DNA from: Atriophallophorus winterbourni
Taxonomy: Eukaryota; Platyhelminthes; Trematoda; Plagiorchiida; Microphallidae
Direction of reading: 5' to 3'
Length of the DNA stretch: 64,000 bases
NCBI GenBank assembly: GCA_013407085.1
Contig: JACCGJ010000245.1
Span: forward strand, 1 to 64,000
Shown here: one piece after another, positions 51,701 through 58,115 of the stretch
Numbering within the stretch: position 1 is the first letter of the stretch
Layout of the letters: every line of letters begins with the position of its first letter
Notes under the pieces: generated by a model
Seen by the model: the letters and a program-made list of their open reading frames with translations, nothing else
What the model was told of the DNA's origin: nothing
Database searches by the model: none
Program-made: the position numbers and the translations under genes

Positions 51701-53624
51701 GACTGTTTCAGATTTTTCCTCAGAGTTTTCTCCCGAAGCCTTTCCCGCGTTCGGGTGTCCCGCAAGGCAGCGGAGGTTTAAAATCACGGTTTTCCTTCGC
51801 TTAGATGAAATGCCCTCCCAGGCTAACGATCTCCATCTGCCCGAAGCAAACTGGTTTTCAGGCGCCAGTCACTCGCCCTCGCCCCTTCTCCTGTTGGTAG
51901 AAGCAATTCCACAGGGCTCGGGAGCCACTCGTGCAGGCCAGAAGCTGGACTTGGTTGTGACACATTCTTGTTTTATAACTCACTTAATTTGAATAAACTG
52001 TTTGTTTAATCCTTAATAATTCGTGAATCACAGTAAATGTCTACCACTTGTTTCCAGGAAGTTGTCAGTGAGCGCTCGGAGCACGTTTCATCTGGCCTTG
52101 TGGTAATATGTGTGCTTACCACAGTCGTGATTTTGACAGTGGTTGGATTTGTGTGTTATCGACACTCGCATAAACACTCACGCTATCATTCGGGAGTCAC
52201 AGGTAGATCGCATGCGAATAACGGTCTACGATCATTTATGTGCCCTTGGATATTCAAGGACATTGTCAGCAATGGCGGATCAAGTCTCGATGCCAGTGGA
52301 CCAGATGCGCAATGGCCACCGATTTCGCAATCGGATAGATGGCGTTTCAGTCAGTTAAATTCTAACGGCAATGGCGCGTCGAATCGAAATTTTGTTCCCG
52401 GTGTGAAAGCTGGTAACTTGTCGATACCTCGCCGAACTCCTGTGCGCTGCTCGTTTGTGGATCATGGCGAGACGCCTGACACAGATATCACCGGTTTAAT
52501 TGAAGCGGAAGAAGTTGCGCTACCGGAAGACAGATTCAGTGCCGCCGGATTTCTGGACCCGCTTGCCCCACCTCCAACTTCGAATCTTGACAAAGGTTTG
52601 TTCGTGCTTGCCCTCGGATGATGCTAACAGCCTACCTGTATATTGTTGGGTATGATTTGATTAATCACTGTTTTCATCATCATCATCATGGGTAAAACTT
52701 CACCGGTAACAAGAGCCACTTACGTAACTGCCATACAACCTAAAAAGCTACTAAACCCTAAAACCGATAAATCATTGCCTTTCGCACGACTCTGAACATT
52801 TTCAAAATCCAATAACCCGTCCGCATGCGACGGTTTTATTCCTTCGCATGGCGCATTATCGACCTTGGCCATTTACCGTAGGTTTTATTACAGCGAGAAA
52901 ACTTAAACCATATTAAACGGAACGGTTAGTATCTGACGGTCTTGATGTCACAACACCACAGGCGTCCCGGGAATGTGGCCACATTCTACGCCTTTTAAAA
53001 TTTCGGGAGATAGTTTTTATAATTATATTCAAAAGAAGTTTGTGCATTTCATGTTCCAACCACCGATCCCTAAGCCTCACCTCCATTACTTACTTTACTT
53101 TTGTGCGACTATCTCCTGGAGGATGAGTCGGCTTCGATTATAACGAGATCGTTAGCATCAGTGTGGTTGCGGAATGCTCTACATCTGTTATTCGTTTTAT
53201 CGATGGTGGTTCATATTTAACTACCAAAATTTCGGGTCGCATTCCCAAGCGCTTGCGAACTTTATTCATCTGTTGTATTAAACATTATCCATCGAAGCAA
53301 GTCAATGTTAGACTTCTTACATTTGTCTTATTATGCGAGGGTGATGGCCATTTTTCCCCGGCTCAACGTGCCAACCGGTTAATTTGTGCAACTTTACGAA
53401 GTGGGATGTGTCCATGATTCGTTGTACAGCTGTCAGTTTTAGAAATTATGTGCTTTGGTTTTGCACCGTGTTTCTGTCACGAATCATTAACCGGATCTGG
53501 ACGAACCACCACTTGGATTCAGACAAGACAACAAGCGGCTGCTGTTGTTGGCACGCCAGAAAACAACAATACAGTTAGACGGGATAGTGATGACGACATT
53601 TTACTCCAGCGGTCGGGTGCTTGA
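24664..53624 (+). CDS. SORT1: Sortilin, VPS10-domain sorting receptor (17 coding exons, 1051 aa)
   Basis: Type I membrane receptor that carries ligands between Golgi, endosomes and cell surface. Exons: 24664-24789, 24822-24884, 24917-24984, 25013-25115, 25149-25325, 25357-25427, 25464-25528, 27524-27825, 35637-35697, 37857-38248, 40518-40697, 42937-43354, 45145-45256, 49208-49282, 50823-51045, 52058-52595, 53443-53624. All have GT-AG borders and matching phases; total 3156 nt. Signal peptide is residues 1-19; the VPS10 propeller has at least eight Asp boxes (for example VTRDGGVTW, FVSTDGGYTW, FSTDEGRCW). The 10CC module has all ten cysteines, the TM helix is about 825-846, and the tail ends DSDDDILL. 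Placement of a TM right after 10CC, with no LDLR, FnIII or PKD modules, fits sortilin better than SORL1 or SorCS. Exons 7/8 and 16/17 joints are the least certain. Confidence 0.9.
24822..24884 (+). CDS. SORT1: Sortilin exon 2
   Basis: 21 codons, FYFTNDTKKNIQLTWAVENS then G. The QLTW..NSG pattern aligns with the start of the VPS10 domain (SLSW..DSTG in human sortilin). Borders: ttttcaag acceptor and gttagt donor; 32-bp intron after it. Confidence 0.8.
24917..24984 (+). CDS. SORT1: Sortilin exon 3
   Basis: 68 bp starting VIILVTMTEGDSGP and ending DIYR plus two bases of Ser. The VIILVT strand matches the VILVLT strand of the first propeller blade. The 28-bp intron after it is the shortest in the gene. 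Confidence 0.8.
25013..25115 (+). CDS. SORT1: Sortilin exon 4
   Basis: Completes YRS and gives ENNGKTFQKITEKLGESVYI, the first Asp-box-like turn (S.NNGKTF). Donor gtagtg; 33-bp intron after it. Confidence 0.8.
25149..25325 (+). CDS. SORT1: Sortilin exon 5
   Basis: 59 codons, phase 0 at both ends. Contains IIFVTRDGGVTWLKS, a canonical Asp box, and LIFHPRQQLSALIL, the VPS10 'FHP..' strand. Donor gtaagt; 31-bp intron after it. Confidence 0.85.
25357..25427 (+). CDS. SORT1: Sortilin exon 6
   Basis: RLYLSVNSGENWKMV is an Asp box, followed by HNNVVDFFW. The 36-bp intron after it (25428-25463) keeps the frame open, so it could be mistaken for coding sequence. Removing it restores the VPS10 alignment. 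Confidence 0.8.
25464..25528 (+). CDS. SORT1: Sortilin exon 7
   Basis: SIYDSDPERTFYVLHNPDIN follows the conserved FW. Donor gtgagt at 25529, phase 1. The joint to exon 8 at 27524 gives the length expected from human sortilin; an alternative acceptor at 27475 would be out of phase. Confidence 0.7.
25529..27523 (+). other. Sortilin intron 7
   Basis: About 2 kb, AT-rich, with a reverse R3 repeat at 26660-26822 and no other recognisable element. Confidence 0.6.
26660..26822 (-). repeat. SINE-like repeat R3, diverged, in intron 7
   Basis: Reverse complement matches the R3 order: AAGGCTGGATCAAG, AAAGTCAGAGAG, CTGTCAGG, GCCTAGACAGATAT, GTATGCAGCTCA. Diverged, so an older copy. Confidence 0.6.
27524..27825 (+). 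CDS. SORT1: Sortilin exon 8
   Basis: LVKTTDLGRTWTHI is an Asp box (human LWRTSDLGKSF). DRFLYVSHAF and LSVSLDGGKSFKPVYIPSI, a second Asp box, follow. Ends before gtaagt, phase 0. Confidence 0.85.
28620..32487 (-). mobile_element. Near-complete RTE-like retrotransposon in intron 8, antisense to sortilin
   Basis: The 5' leader is about 32268-32487, the ORF 32267-28944, and the 3' UTR about 28943-28640, ending on the minus strand in a (GAT)n tail. The same 3' UTR recurs at 34480-34960, 47612-47845, 52675-52780 and 62264-62450. It is inserted head-to-head with the R1 unit at 32490. Confidence 0.85.
28944..32267 (-). CDS. RTE-like endonuclease/reverse transcriptase, uninterrupted 1107-aa ORF
   Basis: Single open frame with APE endonuclease at about 115-378 (NVRTLRQ, SETRLYD 146-152, AGDMNARLG 269-277, IDHIAIS 341-347, catalytic SDHALV 367-372). 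RT is at about 590-860 (KAAGPDDIPPVLF, QAGFRPGRGC, FLDFKGAFDSVD 726-737, GVRQGCPISPFLFNF 784-798, catalytic YADD 829-832). The C-terminal region carries LLYGCETWTLRKEHIQRLQ and LRWLGHVLRMPD. All catalytic motifs are present and there are no stops or frameshifts over 3.3 kb, unlike every other element in the window. The length fits RTE ORF2. A recent, possibly mobile copy is a fair inference. The first 110 residues are low-complexity and the true start could be internal. Confidence 0.9.
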   Translation of the reverse strand: MFSCLGMGDLAVSSPHTTMTMTITTKTNSIVHRPSRTINRVALPAAYSRAGKRKQATAGPTLQTVSDPSPPPSTLNNSPSVNPSFRKDRAEHVGTFSVRESTDHFLKPRTSAHIGAMNVRTLRQIGQQAALALTLDSLSIDVCCLSETRLYDPSIITELTAPNLSTRYFLRCSGDSVAALSGQAGVGIVLNSRAESCLIDWIPCNSRMCAVRLATNIRPNSKSSNQRCLFIVATYAPTNTNSDDEKNAFYDDLYALLRRAKSSDIVVLAGDMNARLGRLDTSESQLGGMFGLESQRTDNGERFIQFCAQSRLFISSTSFRHKRCQCATWRSPDGSQPSAQIDHIAISARWRGCIEDCRSFWNTCVDSDHALVRCRFSLKFSGTKPSNEKRIAVEKFFQPAVQDIYRTILSNSLPVAQYATTDERWNKIAGIMRAAAITACETAQPTQKSHWISQRSIEILHQRREIPHGPGHNTERRRVRNELKRSLRLDRERWWLNKVEEMEIANNAGNVRKLFQLIRSTGPTKQGVSETIAELDGTLITNKNRRLSRWAEHFEEQFSWSPATESFPHLRQCDPWPVSVDPPNDLEIKACIESMKRFKAAGPDDIPPVLFKEGGQVLISTLGDLLREVWMSESVPPSWGESVIIPIFKKGVRSSCSNHRGISLTPIITRLLASICLRRLTSHRESQIREQQAGFRPGRGCVDHIFTLRRILELRHTYRQPTIAIFLDFKGAFDSVDRNVLFKTLLCKGVPHKYVNILRALYAHTSGCVKVYNELSPKFNTTSGVRQGCPISPFLFNFVIDAIMELCSDGAPAFGVHIMPGVKLLDLDYADDIVLLFDSYTDAQAILNKLSSIVPAFGMRFAPSKCSVLLQDIDLSNKALLLDNQALEIVDRFTYLGSCINNSASLDNEVSARISKATVAFRNLGHLWRQKGLSLLLKGRVYKATVRAVLLYGCETWTLRKEHIQRLQVFDNRCLRSILGVSSYNRMRTDALRNKLFGSNVDIEKQINLHRLRWLGHVLRMPDHRLPKQVLFATPHPDWRKSRGGQTVTWHRQLKTLTINLSKVGAARLPGWCPRDDISQWLVTLQDMSRNRVQWRSCTKHLLGVFA
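32490..33060 (+). mobile_element. R1 unit: short RTE-derived non-autonomous element with (GTAA)n tail
   Basis: About 570 bp. Its first 500 bp are nearly identical to the RTE leader at 15345-15840. It then ends directly in 'gccgcacaaagtaagtaag', a (GTAA)n tail, with no coding region between. The same leader-plus-tail structure is seen at 41874-41972 and 51518-51960, so it looks like a distinct deletion derivative. Confidence 0.65.
33200..34020 (+). pseudogene. Degenerate RTE endonuclease fragment
   Basis: Line-by-line relic of the 28944-32267 protein in the opposite orientation: FSKPRTSTRFGAS, TLDSLNV, ITELTTPN, LLRCSGDSVAA, IPCNSRMCVFKLATN, NTYAPTRINFDD, then LCVQSRLFIGITPFQHKRCK. Many frameshifts. 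An RTE-B 3' fragment ('ggcctccttcggtcgatgtc', about 33565-33635) sits inside it. Confidence 0.7.
34075..34302 (+). repeat. SINE-like repeat R3, full length, in intron 8
   Basis: 228 bp, about 90% like 4976-5194 by eye, including 'gactgcacgtgggctaagat' and the 'tttcagcatgcagctcact' block. Preceded by (ATGT)n. Confidence 0.7.
34480..34960 (-). repeat. RTE 3' UTR fragment
   Basis: Same order as 28640-28980: 'catcatcggggacagtatta', 'caccggcaacatgtacc', 'ttaaagatggggatgggcgg', 'gacagcttcctagtggcttt'. Diverged copy. Confidence 0.65.
35342..35459 (+). mobile_element. Hammerhead mini-element, decayed, with imperfect target-site duplication
   Basis: Homologous end to end with the unit at 6707-6806. 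Core at 35371-35412 reads CTGATTA (one change), GTGC-AAAGA-GTAC, CAAT (expected GAAA), CCGG, GTC, GTGAAG, so it should be inactive. Flanks AATCGTTTATTTATT (35327-35341) and AATCGTTCAATTTATT (35460-35475) look like a diverged duplication. Confidence 0.65.
35637..35697 (+). CDS. SORT1: Sortilin exon 9
   Basis: FYSVLEVEDDMAFVHVDAPN, nearly identical in pattern to human FYSILAANDDMVFMHVDEP. The 61-bp exon has acceptor ttccag and donor gtaaga, phase 1. Confidence 0.9.
36090..37440 (-). pseudogene. Degenerate RTE-B fragment in intron 9
   Basis: Reverse-strand match, with many breaks, to the polyprotein C-terminus at 38560-39450 and 46950-47600. Shared blocks around 36600-36870 correspond to the LLYGNETW and IDKRIGRA regions. 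Confidence 0.5.
37857..38248 (+). CDS. SORT1: Sortilin exon 10
   Basis: DTGYGTLFTSDSTGQVL matches human DTGFGTIFTSDDRG. It is followed by DFYRVASMRGTYLTT and the Asp box VISHDRGASWKPLG. The last 45 residues are a Ser/Asp-rich insert not found in human sortilin. Donor gtgagt, phase 0. Confidence 0.9.
38540..39450 (+). pseudogene. RTE-B reverse transcriptase C-terminal fragment in intron 10
   Basis: Begins near the catalytic box (LLFADDAAFIAHS in a short frame at 38570), then a 268-codon open frame (38677-39483): LTISMSKTKVLGQGT, IDKRIGRAAVIMSRL, ALLYGNETWTTHARHKRKL, LRSIRRILNIWWMDRVTN, LRWLGHVYRMENGRIPKDL and SHWRHCVKRSLQ. The element is 5'-truncated and is split at about 39450 by a CR1 fragment. 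Confidence 0.85.
39451..39760 (+). mobile_element. CR1-like 3' end nested in RTE-B
   Basis: The frame at 39434-39631 ends RLDCRRHFFSVRICFLWNAL, PQDIVSATTFDVFKAKLDAYIQ, the terminal domain of a CR1-type ORF2. The insert closes with a (CTTGATT)n tail at about 39745-39760. Confidence 0.75.
39761..39870 (+). pseudogene. RTE-B 3' coding end, resuming after the nested CR1
   Basis: 'catcggacagtttagtcatt' through 'catcgaccgaaggaggccaa' matches, on the opposite strand, 46960-47070, where the same text follows the RTE-B ORF without interruption. Confidence 0.7.
40518..40697 (+). CDS. SORT1: Sortilin exon 11
   Basis: 60 codons, phase 0 at both ends: LQISSQFSIRN, APLSIPTAPGLILAHGHVA (human APLSEPNAVGIVIAHGSVG) and the Asp box DVFVSTDGGYTWNK. 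Donor gtaagc. Confidence 0.9.
41874..41972 (+). repeat. R1 3' fragment with GTAA tail in intron 11
   Basis: 'gagtggtgctggggacgccg' and 'cttcattgaagccgactcat', then 'agtcgcacaaagtaagtaa', the end structure of the R1 family. Confidence 0.65.
42035..42140 (-). mobile_element. Hammerhead mini-element, decayed, in intron 11
   Basis: Minus-strand core at 42115-42075: CCTAC, CATATGA (expected CTGATGA), GTGC-AAACA-GCAC (perfect stem II), GAAA intact, ACACC, GTC intact, GTGTGG. The CATATGA change is shared with the relic at 15291, which suggests a common mutated source. No clear target-site duplication. Confidence 0.65.
42937..43354 (+). CDS. SORT1: Sortilin exon 12
   Basis: LDGPHYCQIANRGGLLVAV (human LEGPHYYTILDSGGIIVAI), then the Asp box RFSTDEGRCWHTIPL, FAGLVTEPGGRAM, and the start of the 10CC module (VDRTC). 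It carries a roughly 35-residue Asn/Thr/Ser-rich insert relative to human. Donor gtaagt, phase 1. Confidence 0.9.
45000..45080 (+). repeat. Hammerhead-like relic in intron 12
   Basis: CCTGATCTTACTGTCTCCAC then CTGATGA (intact), CGGC-AAACA, AAAA (expected GAAA), ACCGG, GTT (expected GTC), GTGTTG. Same layout as 6746-6787, but stem II and the cleavage site are lost. Confidence 0.55.
45145..45256 (+). CDS. SORT1: Sortilin exon 13 (10CC module)
   Basis: TPDDYETWTPHS and DGCSLGVKQYFKRLKKDA align with human YTIWLAHS and DGCILGYKEQFLRLRKS. Carries cysteine 2 of ten. Donor gtgagt, phase 2. Confidence 0.9.
46950..47610 (-). pseudogene. RTE-B C-terminal fragment in intron 13
   Basis: Minus-strand counterpart of 38900-39450 plus 39761-39870, uninterrupted: reverse translation gives the LLYGSEN, IRRILNI and CRHRAGD-like regions and ends IRKAREHETNHALLMYIHG. 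This shows the continuous order that the 39451 insertion splits. Confidence 0.7.
47612..47845 (-). repeat. RTE 3' UTR fragment
   Basis: Close match to 28770-28990 ('ggctttcactgtcatgcatc', 'aacactccaagaagatgctc'). Abuts the RTE-B fragment at 47610. Confidence 0.7.
49208..49282 (+). CDS. SORT1: Sortilin exon 14 (10CC module)
   Basis: 75-bp exon: CINDYVLDPLVDSETCPCTQ then SDFE. Matches human CQNGRDYVVTKQPSICLCS. Carries cysteines 3-5 and two bases of the sixth. Donor gtatgt. Confidence 0.9.
49633..49735 (+). repeat. SINE-like repeat R3 fragment in intron 14
   Basis: 'gaaagtacaagtctgctcca', 'gactgcacgtggggtgtgg', 'gtcaggttgcccgggctc'. 5' half only. Confidence 0.6.
50823..51045 (+). CDS. SORT1: Sortilin exon 15 (end of 10CC module)
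   Basis: Completes Cys6, then EYGYYRKIGTLEC, FDPC, HRGGYRRIPGDRCVGG (human TNGYRKIPGDKCQGG) and THLC, giving all ten cysteines. Donor gtagtt, phase 0. Confidence 0.9.
51518..51960 (-). mobile_element. R1 unit in intron 15
   Basis: Reverse complement of the R1 leader: 'gtgcgactatctcctcctgg' at one end and 'ctcgtgcaggccagaagctg' near the other. Leader joined directly to the family 3' end, with no ORF. Confidence 0.65.
52058..52595 (+). CDS. SORT1: Sortilin exon 16: transmembrane helix and most of the tail
   Basis: GLVVICVLTTVVILTVVGFV is the TM helix, followed by the stop-transfer YRHSHKHSRYHS. The tail contains DITGLIEAEEVALPEDRF, an acidic stretch with a possible LI sorting signal. Donor AAAG/gtttgt, phase 1. 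If it is not used, the frame reads on eight codons to a stop at 52619-52621. Confidence 0.85.
52675..52780 (-). repeat. RTE 3' UTR fragment in intron 16
   Basis: (ATC)n then 'ggtaaaacttcaccggtaac' and 'taactgccatacaacc', as in 28640-28720. Also present in copy 2 (57332-57455). Confidence 0.6.
53443..53624 (+). CDS. SORT1: Sortilin exon 17: C-terminus with acidic dileucine motif
   Basis: Acceptor 'cagttttag', phase matched to exon 16. Ends with TVRRDSDDDILLQRSGA then TGA. DSDDDILL is an acidic-cluster dileucine of the kind that binds GGA and AP-1 adaptors in vertebrate sortilin (DDSDEDLL), which is the main reason for accepting the exon. The acceptor position is the least certain part. Confidence 0.7.
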
Positions 53625-53636
53625 TATTTTCACTTG

Positions 53637-53642
53637 AATAAA
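53637..53642 (+). terminator. Candidate poly(A) signal of sortilin
   Basis: AATAAA 12 nt after the predicted stop codon. This gives a very short 3' UTR; the same signal is in copy 2 at about 58310. Confidence 0.5.
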
Positions 53643-53699
53643 ATATGGTACTTGAATGTGTTTTACATCTTCCTTCGATGGAATTGATATTATGGATAT

Positions 53700-55190
53700 T
53701 CTCTGTGTTTCTGTATGAAAGGATCAGGTTGGATTTGAAGCGTGATGTCCTACGCTTTCTATTTTTTCCTGGAAAAATCGATTCAATTGAGCAAACATTC
53801 TCTCTGTTTTATCAAGACATTGTGGCAGCCTACTTTTCACAGAGTAGCTCACTTATGGGCGTTCGAATCAAACAAGCATTTGAGTATGAACTGCACAATA
53901 CGTTGGAAATTTAAACGAGTTACCGAAGTCGTTTGTGTTGAATTTATTGAGCTTAATAATAGTCACACTCAACTCAGTGTACTGCCTTAATACATTTGGT
54001 TTCATTTGGTTTTATCCACGGTTTAGTACCTGTGTGCGAAATATAATCTGTCACCCTCCATTTTTGTACTTTTAATGAAATCCCGAGTAGTTGCTCCGAG
54101 TACACTGACGCCGTCATCACTCCTTATCGTACACCTTCGAACCGAGAGGTCCACTTTGTCGACTTACCACAATCATCACCATTATAGTGAAGCGCGATTG
54201 TGGATTAAATAAAATCCTGAGCCTAGAAACCACAGGTTAATGGGCACTCATAGGATCGGCCAGCGGAATCAAACAGCTTTTGAACATCTCCCATGTCTAG
54301 ATTGACCGGGCACTTTGCTGGCTGTTTTAATGTCCATCTTTCAATCGTTTGACAAACCAATTCATCCATACGGATGAATAAGCACACTGCACCACCGGAC
54401 CACGTTTCTAAACTCCCCGCTCGGTGTTTACATTGTGCATGGCACCCGCGTCAGCTATACCGGATCCCAGCACCATTTGACTGACAGCAATTTTTCATTC
54501 ACATTCAGCTCTCATGGGCGTTAGACGATAAACAACGCGGGTAGCACGAGACCGACGTGGAGCGGGGCGTAGTGCTACAGTCAGACGAACAAGCGATCGA
54601 TCTCTATCGATTCATGGTCGGCTGTTTTCGTAAAGTATTTTGTTTGTGCTGTTCTCGTTAGGCCTAGTTTGTGCAGAATATCTCCGTGAGTTGCGAGTAA
54701 CACATTACATTGGTCATTCATATAACAGTTATATGCGCTAGGCCTAGAGTCATTCTGTGCTTTAGTATTGGAACATTGCGGTTCTTTTTAAGATTTTTTT
54801 CCTATAACCGATGGTAGCCAAAGATCGGTATGGGTACCCTCCTGGTAAATCTACAAGGAATGCTGATTCATAGACAAATTTGATTTAGCTTATTTTGTCA
54901 TGGCTTACTACCCACGAATAGTTTTACTCTTCTTTCCCCTTGTTGTATATGATCAAGTTCCGTCGGTTTAAGAAGATGACCGGTAGAGCATCGCACGTCC
55001 CGCAACGTTGAACATCTGTTCATTCGAACGAGTATTTTTTATTATTCCAGATTGCTTTAGACGATGACTTTTCATAGGATGTTAGCGTGTCACCTTTTGT
55101 GTAACTATGCTCCAAATGGACTGATGGTATACTGGAAATTGGTGTCTGTGAATTTAGACGGTACGTATTACAGTATTACGGATTACAGAG
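53700..55190. other. Downstream flank of sortilin, no gene recognised
   Basis: Open frames such as 53645-53914 are conserved in copy 2 but show no recognisable domain. The block is AT-moderate and otherwise unassigned. Confidence 0.45.
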
Positions 55191-55379
55191 CTGAATGTTG
55201 AAAACAACAGGACTGTCTGCATTTCAACTAGGAATATGGCTGTTGATCGCGGCTACAGGAATTAGGGGACAAAATTTTACTCCGAATCTCAGCGCAGCTT
55301 TCGCAAGCGAAGATCGGCCGTGGTCGTGTGCTCTTCTCTGTGACAGCTTTGAAACTATCGTCGGGAACGTTGTTTTATT

Positions 55380-55697
55380 AATTGGAAGAAAGCTTTGACT
55401 ACGTTAAGGGGCTGTTTATTTTCACAATGCTGTATGAATGGGGTGTTCCACCGAGATTGCTAAAACTCGTTATACGTCTTTCCATTCTGGCATCAAGGAT
55501 TCCAACCAATTTACGGAATGAAACACAAACAATTTTGAAATTCCCCGAGGCGTCGAAGAAGGATGTTCTTGTTCCCACATTGTTCAGTGTTTTCTTTCGC
55601 TGATAGATGATGGTTTTAGTACGAGAAAAGAAGGTATTTACTCACACATGACTTTCGTTCGTGGTACAAAATGTGGTAATCTGTGATCTGTTGGTTG
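55380..55697 (+). pseudogene. RTE reverse transcriptase fragment
   Basis: ESFDYVKGLFIFTMLYEWGV (RT catalytic block A region), then in another frame FHSGIKDSNQFTE (stop), PRGVEEGCSCSHIVQCFLSL, a decayed form of the GVRQGC..SPFLF block. Cut off by the gap; the counterpart in copy 2 continues to 61060. Confidence 0.65.
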
Positions 55698-55714
55698 GTA
55701 CGGATTGCACTTAG

Positions 55715-56714
55715 NNNNNNNNNNNNNNNNNNNNNNNNNNNNNNNNNNNNNNNNNNNNNNNNNNNNNNNNNNNNNNNNNNNNNNNNNNNNNNNNNNNNNN
55801 NNNNNNNNNNNNNNNNNNNNNNNNNNNNNNNNNNNNNNNNNNNNNNNNNNNNNNNNNNNNNNNNNNNNNNNNNNNNNNNNNNNNNNNNNNNNNNNNNNNN
55901 NNNNNNNNNNNNNNNNNNNNNNNNNNNNNNNNNNNNNNNNNNNNNNNNNNNNNNNNNNNNNNNNNNNNNNNNNNNNNNNNNNNNNNNNNNNNNNNNNNNN
56001 NNNNNNNNNNNNNNNNNNNNNNNNNNNNNNNNNNNNNNNNNNNNNNNNNNNNNNNNNNNNNNNNNNNNNNNNNNNNNNNNNNNNNNNNNNNNNNNNNNNN
56101 NNNNNNNNNNNNNNNNNNNNNNNNNNNNNNNNNNNNNNNNNNNNNNNNNNNNNNNNNNNNNNNNNNNNNNNNNNNNNNNNNNNNNNNNNNNNNNNNNNNN
56201 NNNNNNNNNNNNNNNNNNNNNNNNNNNNNNNNNNNNNNNNNNNNNNNNNNNNNNNNNNNNNNNNNNNNNNNNNNNNNNNNNNNNNNNNNNNNNNNNNNNN
56301 NNNNNNNNNNNNNNNNNNNNNNNNNNNNNNNNNNNNNNNNNNNNNNNNNNNNNNNNNNNNNNNNNNNNNNNNNNNNNNNNNNNNNNNNNNNNNNNNNNNN
56401 NNNNNNNNNNNNNNNNNNNNNNNNNNNNNNNNNNNNNNNNNNNNNNNNNNNNNNNNNNNNNNNNNNNNNNNNNNNNNNNNNNNNNNNNNNNNNNNNNNNN
56501 NNNNNNNNNNNNNNNNNNNNNNNNNNNNNNNNNNNNNNNNNNNNNNNNNNNNNNNNNNNNNNNNNNNNNNNNNNNNNNNNNNNNNNNNNNNNNNNNNNNN
56601 NNNNNNNNNNNNNNNNNNNNNNNNNNNNNNNNNNNNNNNNNNNNNNNNNNNNNNNNNNNNNNNNNNNNNNNNNNNNNNNNNNNNNNNNNNNNNNNNNNNN
56701 NNNNNNNNNNNNNN
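55715..56714. other. Assembly gap, exactly 1000 N
   Basis: Unknown sequence of placeholder length. Open frames spanning it are meaningless. The first base after it is also the first base of the duplicated sortilin exon 16. Confidence 0.99.
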
Positions 56715-57252
56715 GAAGTTGTCAGTGAGCGCTCGGAGCACGTTTCATCTGGCCTTGTGGTAATGTGTGTGCTTACCGCAATCGTGATTTTGACAGTGGT
56801 TGGATTTGTGTGTTATCGACACTCGCATAAACACTCACGCTATCATTCGGGAGTCGCAGGTAGATCGCATGCGAATAACGGTCTACGATCATTTATGTGC
56901 CCATGGATATTCAAGGACATTGTCAGCAATGGCGGATCAAGTCTCGATGCCAGTGGACCAGATGCGCAATGGCCACCGATTTCGCAATCGGATAGATGGC
57001 GATTCAGTCAGTTAAATTCTAACGGCAATGGCACGTCGAATCGAAATTTTGTTCCCGGTGTGAAAGCTGGTAACTTGTCGATACCTCGCCGAACTCCTGT
57101 GCGCTGCTCGTTTGTGGATCATGGCGAGACGCCTGACACAGATATCACCGGTTTAATTGAAGCAGAAGAAGTTGCGCTACCGGAAGACAGATTCAGTGCC
57201 GCCGGATTTCTGGACCCGCTTGCCCCACCTCCAACTTCGAATCTCGACAAAG
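56715..57252 (+). CDS. Second copy of sortilin exon 16
   Basis: Same frame and donor as 52058-52595. Amino-acid changes seen include Ile to Met, Thr to Ala and Val to Ile in the TM helix, Thr to Ala just after it, and Ala to Thr in the NGNG(A/T)SN stretch. Several further changes are silent. No stops. Its acceptor would lie in the gap, so splicing cannot be judged. Confidence 0.7.
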
Positions 57253-58115
57253 GTTTGTTCGTGCTTGCCCTTGGATGATGCTAACAGCCTACCTGTATAT
57301 TGTTGGGAATGATTTGATTAATCACTGTTTTCATCATCATCATCATGGGTAAAACTTCACCGGGGTAAAACTTCACCGGTAACAAGAGCCACTTACGTAA
57401 CTGCCATACAACCTAAAAAGCTACTAAACCCTAAAACCGATAAATCATTGCCTTTCGCACGACTCTGAACATTTTCAAAATCCAATAACCCGTCCGCATG
57501 CGACGGTTTTATTCCTTCGCATGGCGCATTATCGACCTTGGCCATTTACCGTAGGTTTTATTACAGCGAGAAAACTTAAACCATATTAAACGGAACGGTT
57601 AGTATCTGACGGTCTTGATGTCACAACACCACAGGCGTCCCGGGAATGTGGCCACATTCTACGCCTTTTAAAATTTCGGGAGATAGTTTTTATAATTATA
57701 TTCAAAAGAAGTTTGTGCATTTCATGTTCCAACCACCGATCCCTAAGCCTCACCTCCATTACTTACTTTACTTTTGTGCGACTATCTCCTGGAGGATGAG
57801 TCGGCTTCGATTATAACGAGATCGTTAGCATCAGTGTGGTTGCGGAATGCTCTACATCTGTTATTCGTTTTATCGATGGTGGTTCATATTTAACTACCAA
57901 AATTTCGGGTCGCATTCCCAAGCGCTTGCGAACTTTATTCATCTGTTGTATTAAACATTATCCATCGAAGCAAGTCAATGTTAGACTTCTTACATTTGTC
58001 TTATTATGCGAGGGTGATGGCCATTTTTCCCCGGCTCAACGTGCCAACCGGTTAATTTGTGCAACTTTACGAAGTGGGATGTGTCCATGATTCGTTGTAC
58101 AGCTGTCAGTTTTAG

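Larger units (their letters stand above)
52058..55697 (+). repeat. Duplicated 3' segment, copy 1
   Basis: Matches 56715-60380 throughout. Copy 1 lacks a 16-bp 'cggggtaaaacttcac'-type repeat present near 57360 and a 25-bp stretch present near 60309 (between two TTCG motifs), and has other small indels around 54005-54070. Its match ends at 55697; 17 bases later the N gap starts. Confidence 0.9.

Noticed and set aside
52143..52358. Alternate-frame ORF within sortilin exon 16 (also 56800-57015)
   Set aside because: A shadow of the real coding frame.
53645..53914. 89-codon ORF just after sortilin, present in both copies of the duplication (58318-58587)
   Set aside because: Conservation follows simply from the duplication; changes are both silent and replacing, and no domain is recognisable.
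55195..55398. 67-codon ORF with a signal-peptide-like start (also 59854-60057)
   Set aside because: The hydrophobic run is short, there is no downstream domain, and it runs into decayed RTE sequence.
55638..57278. Very long open frames on both strands across the gap
   Set aside because: They consist almost entirely of N; only the 56715-57278 part is real coding sequence.
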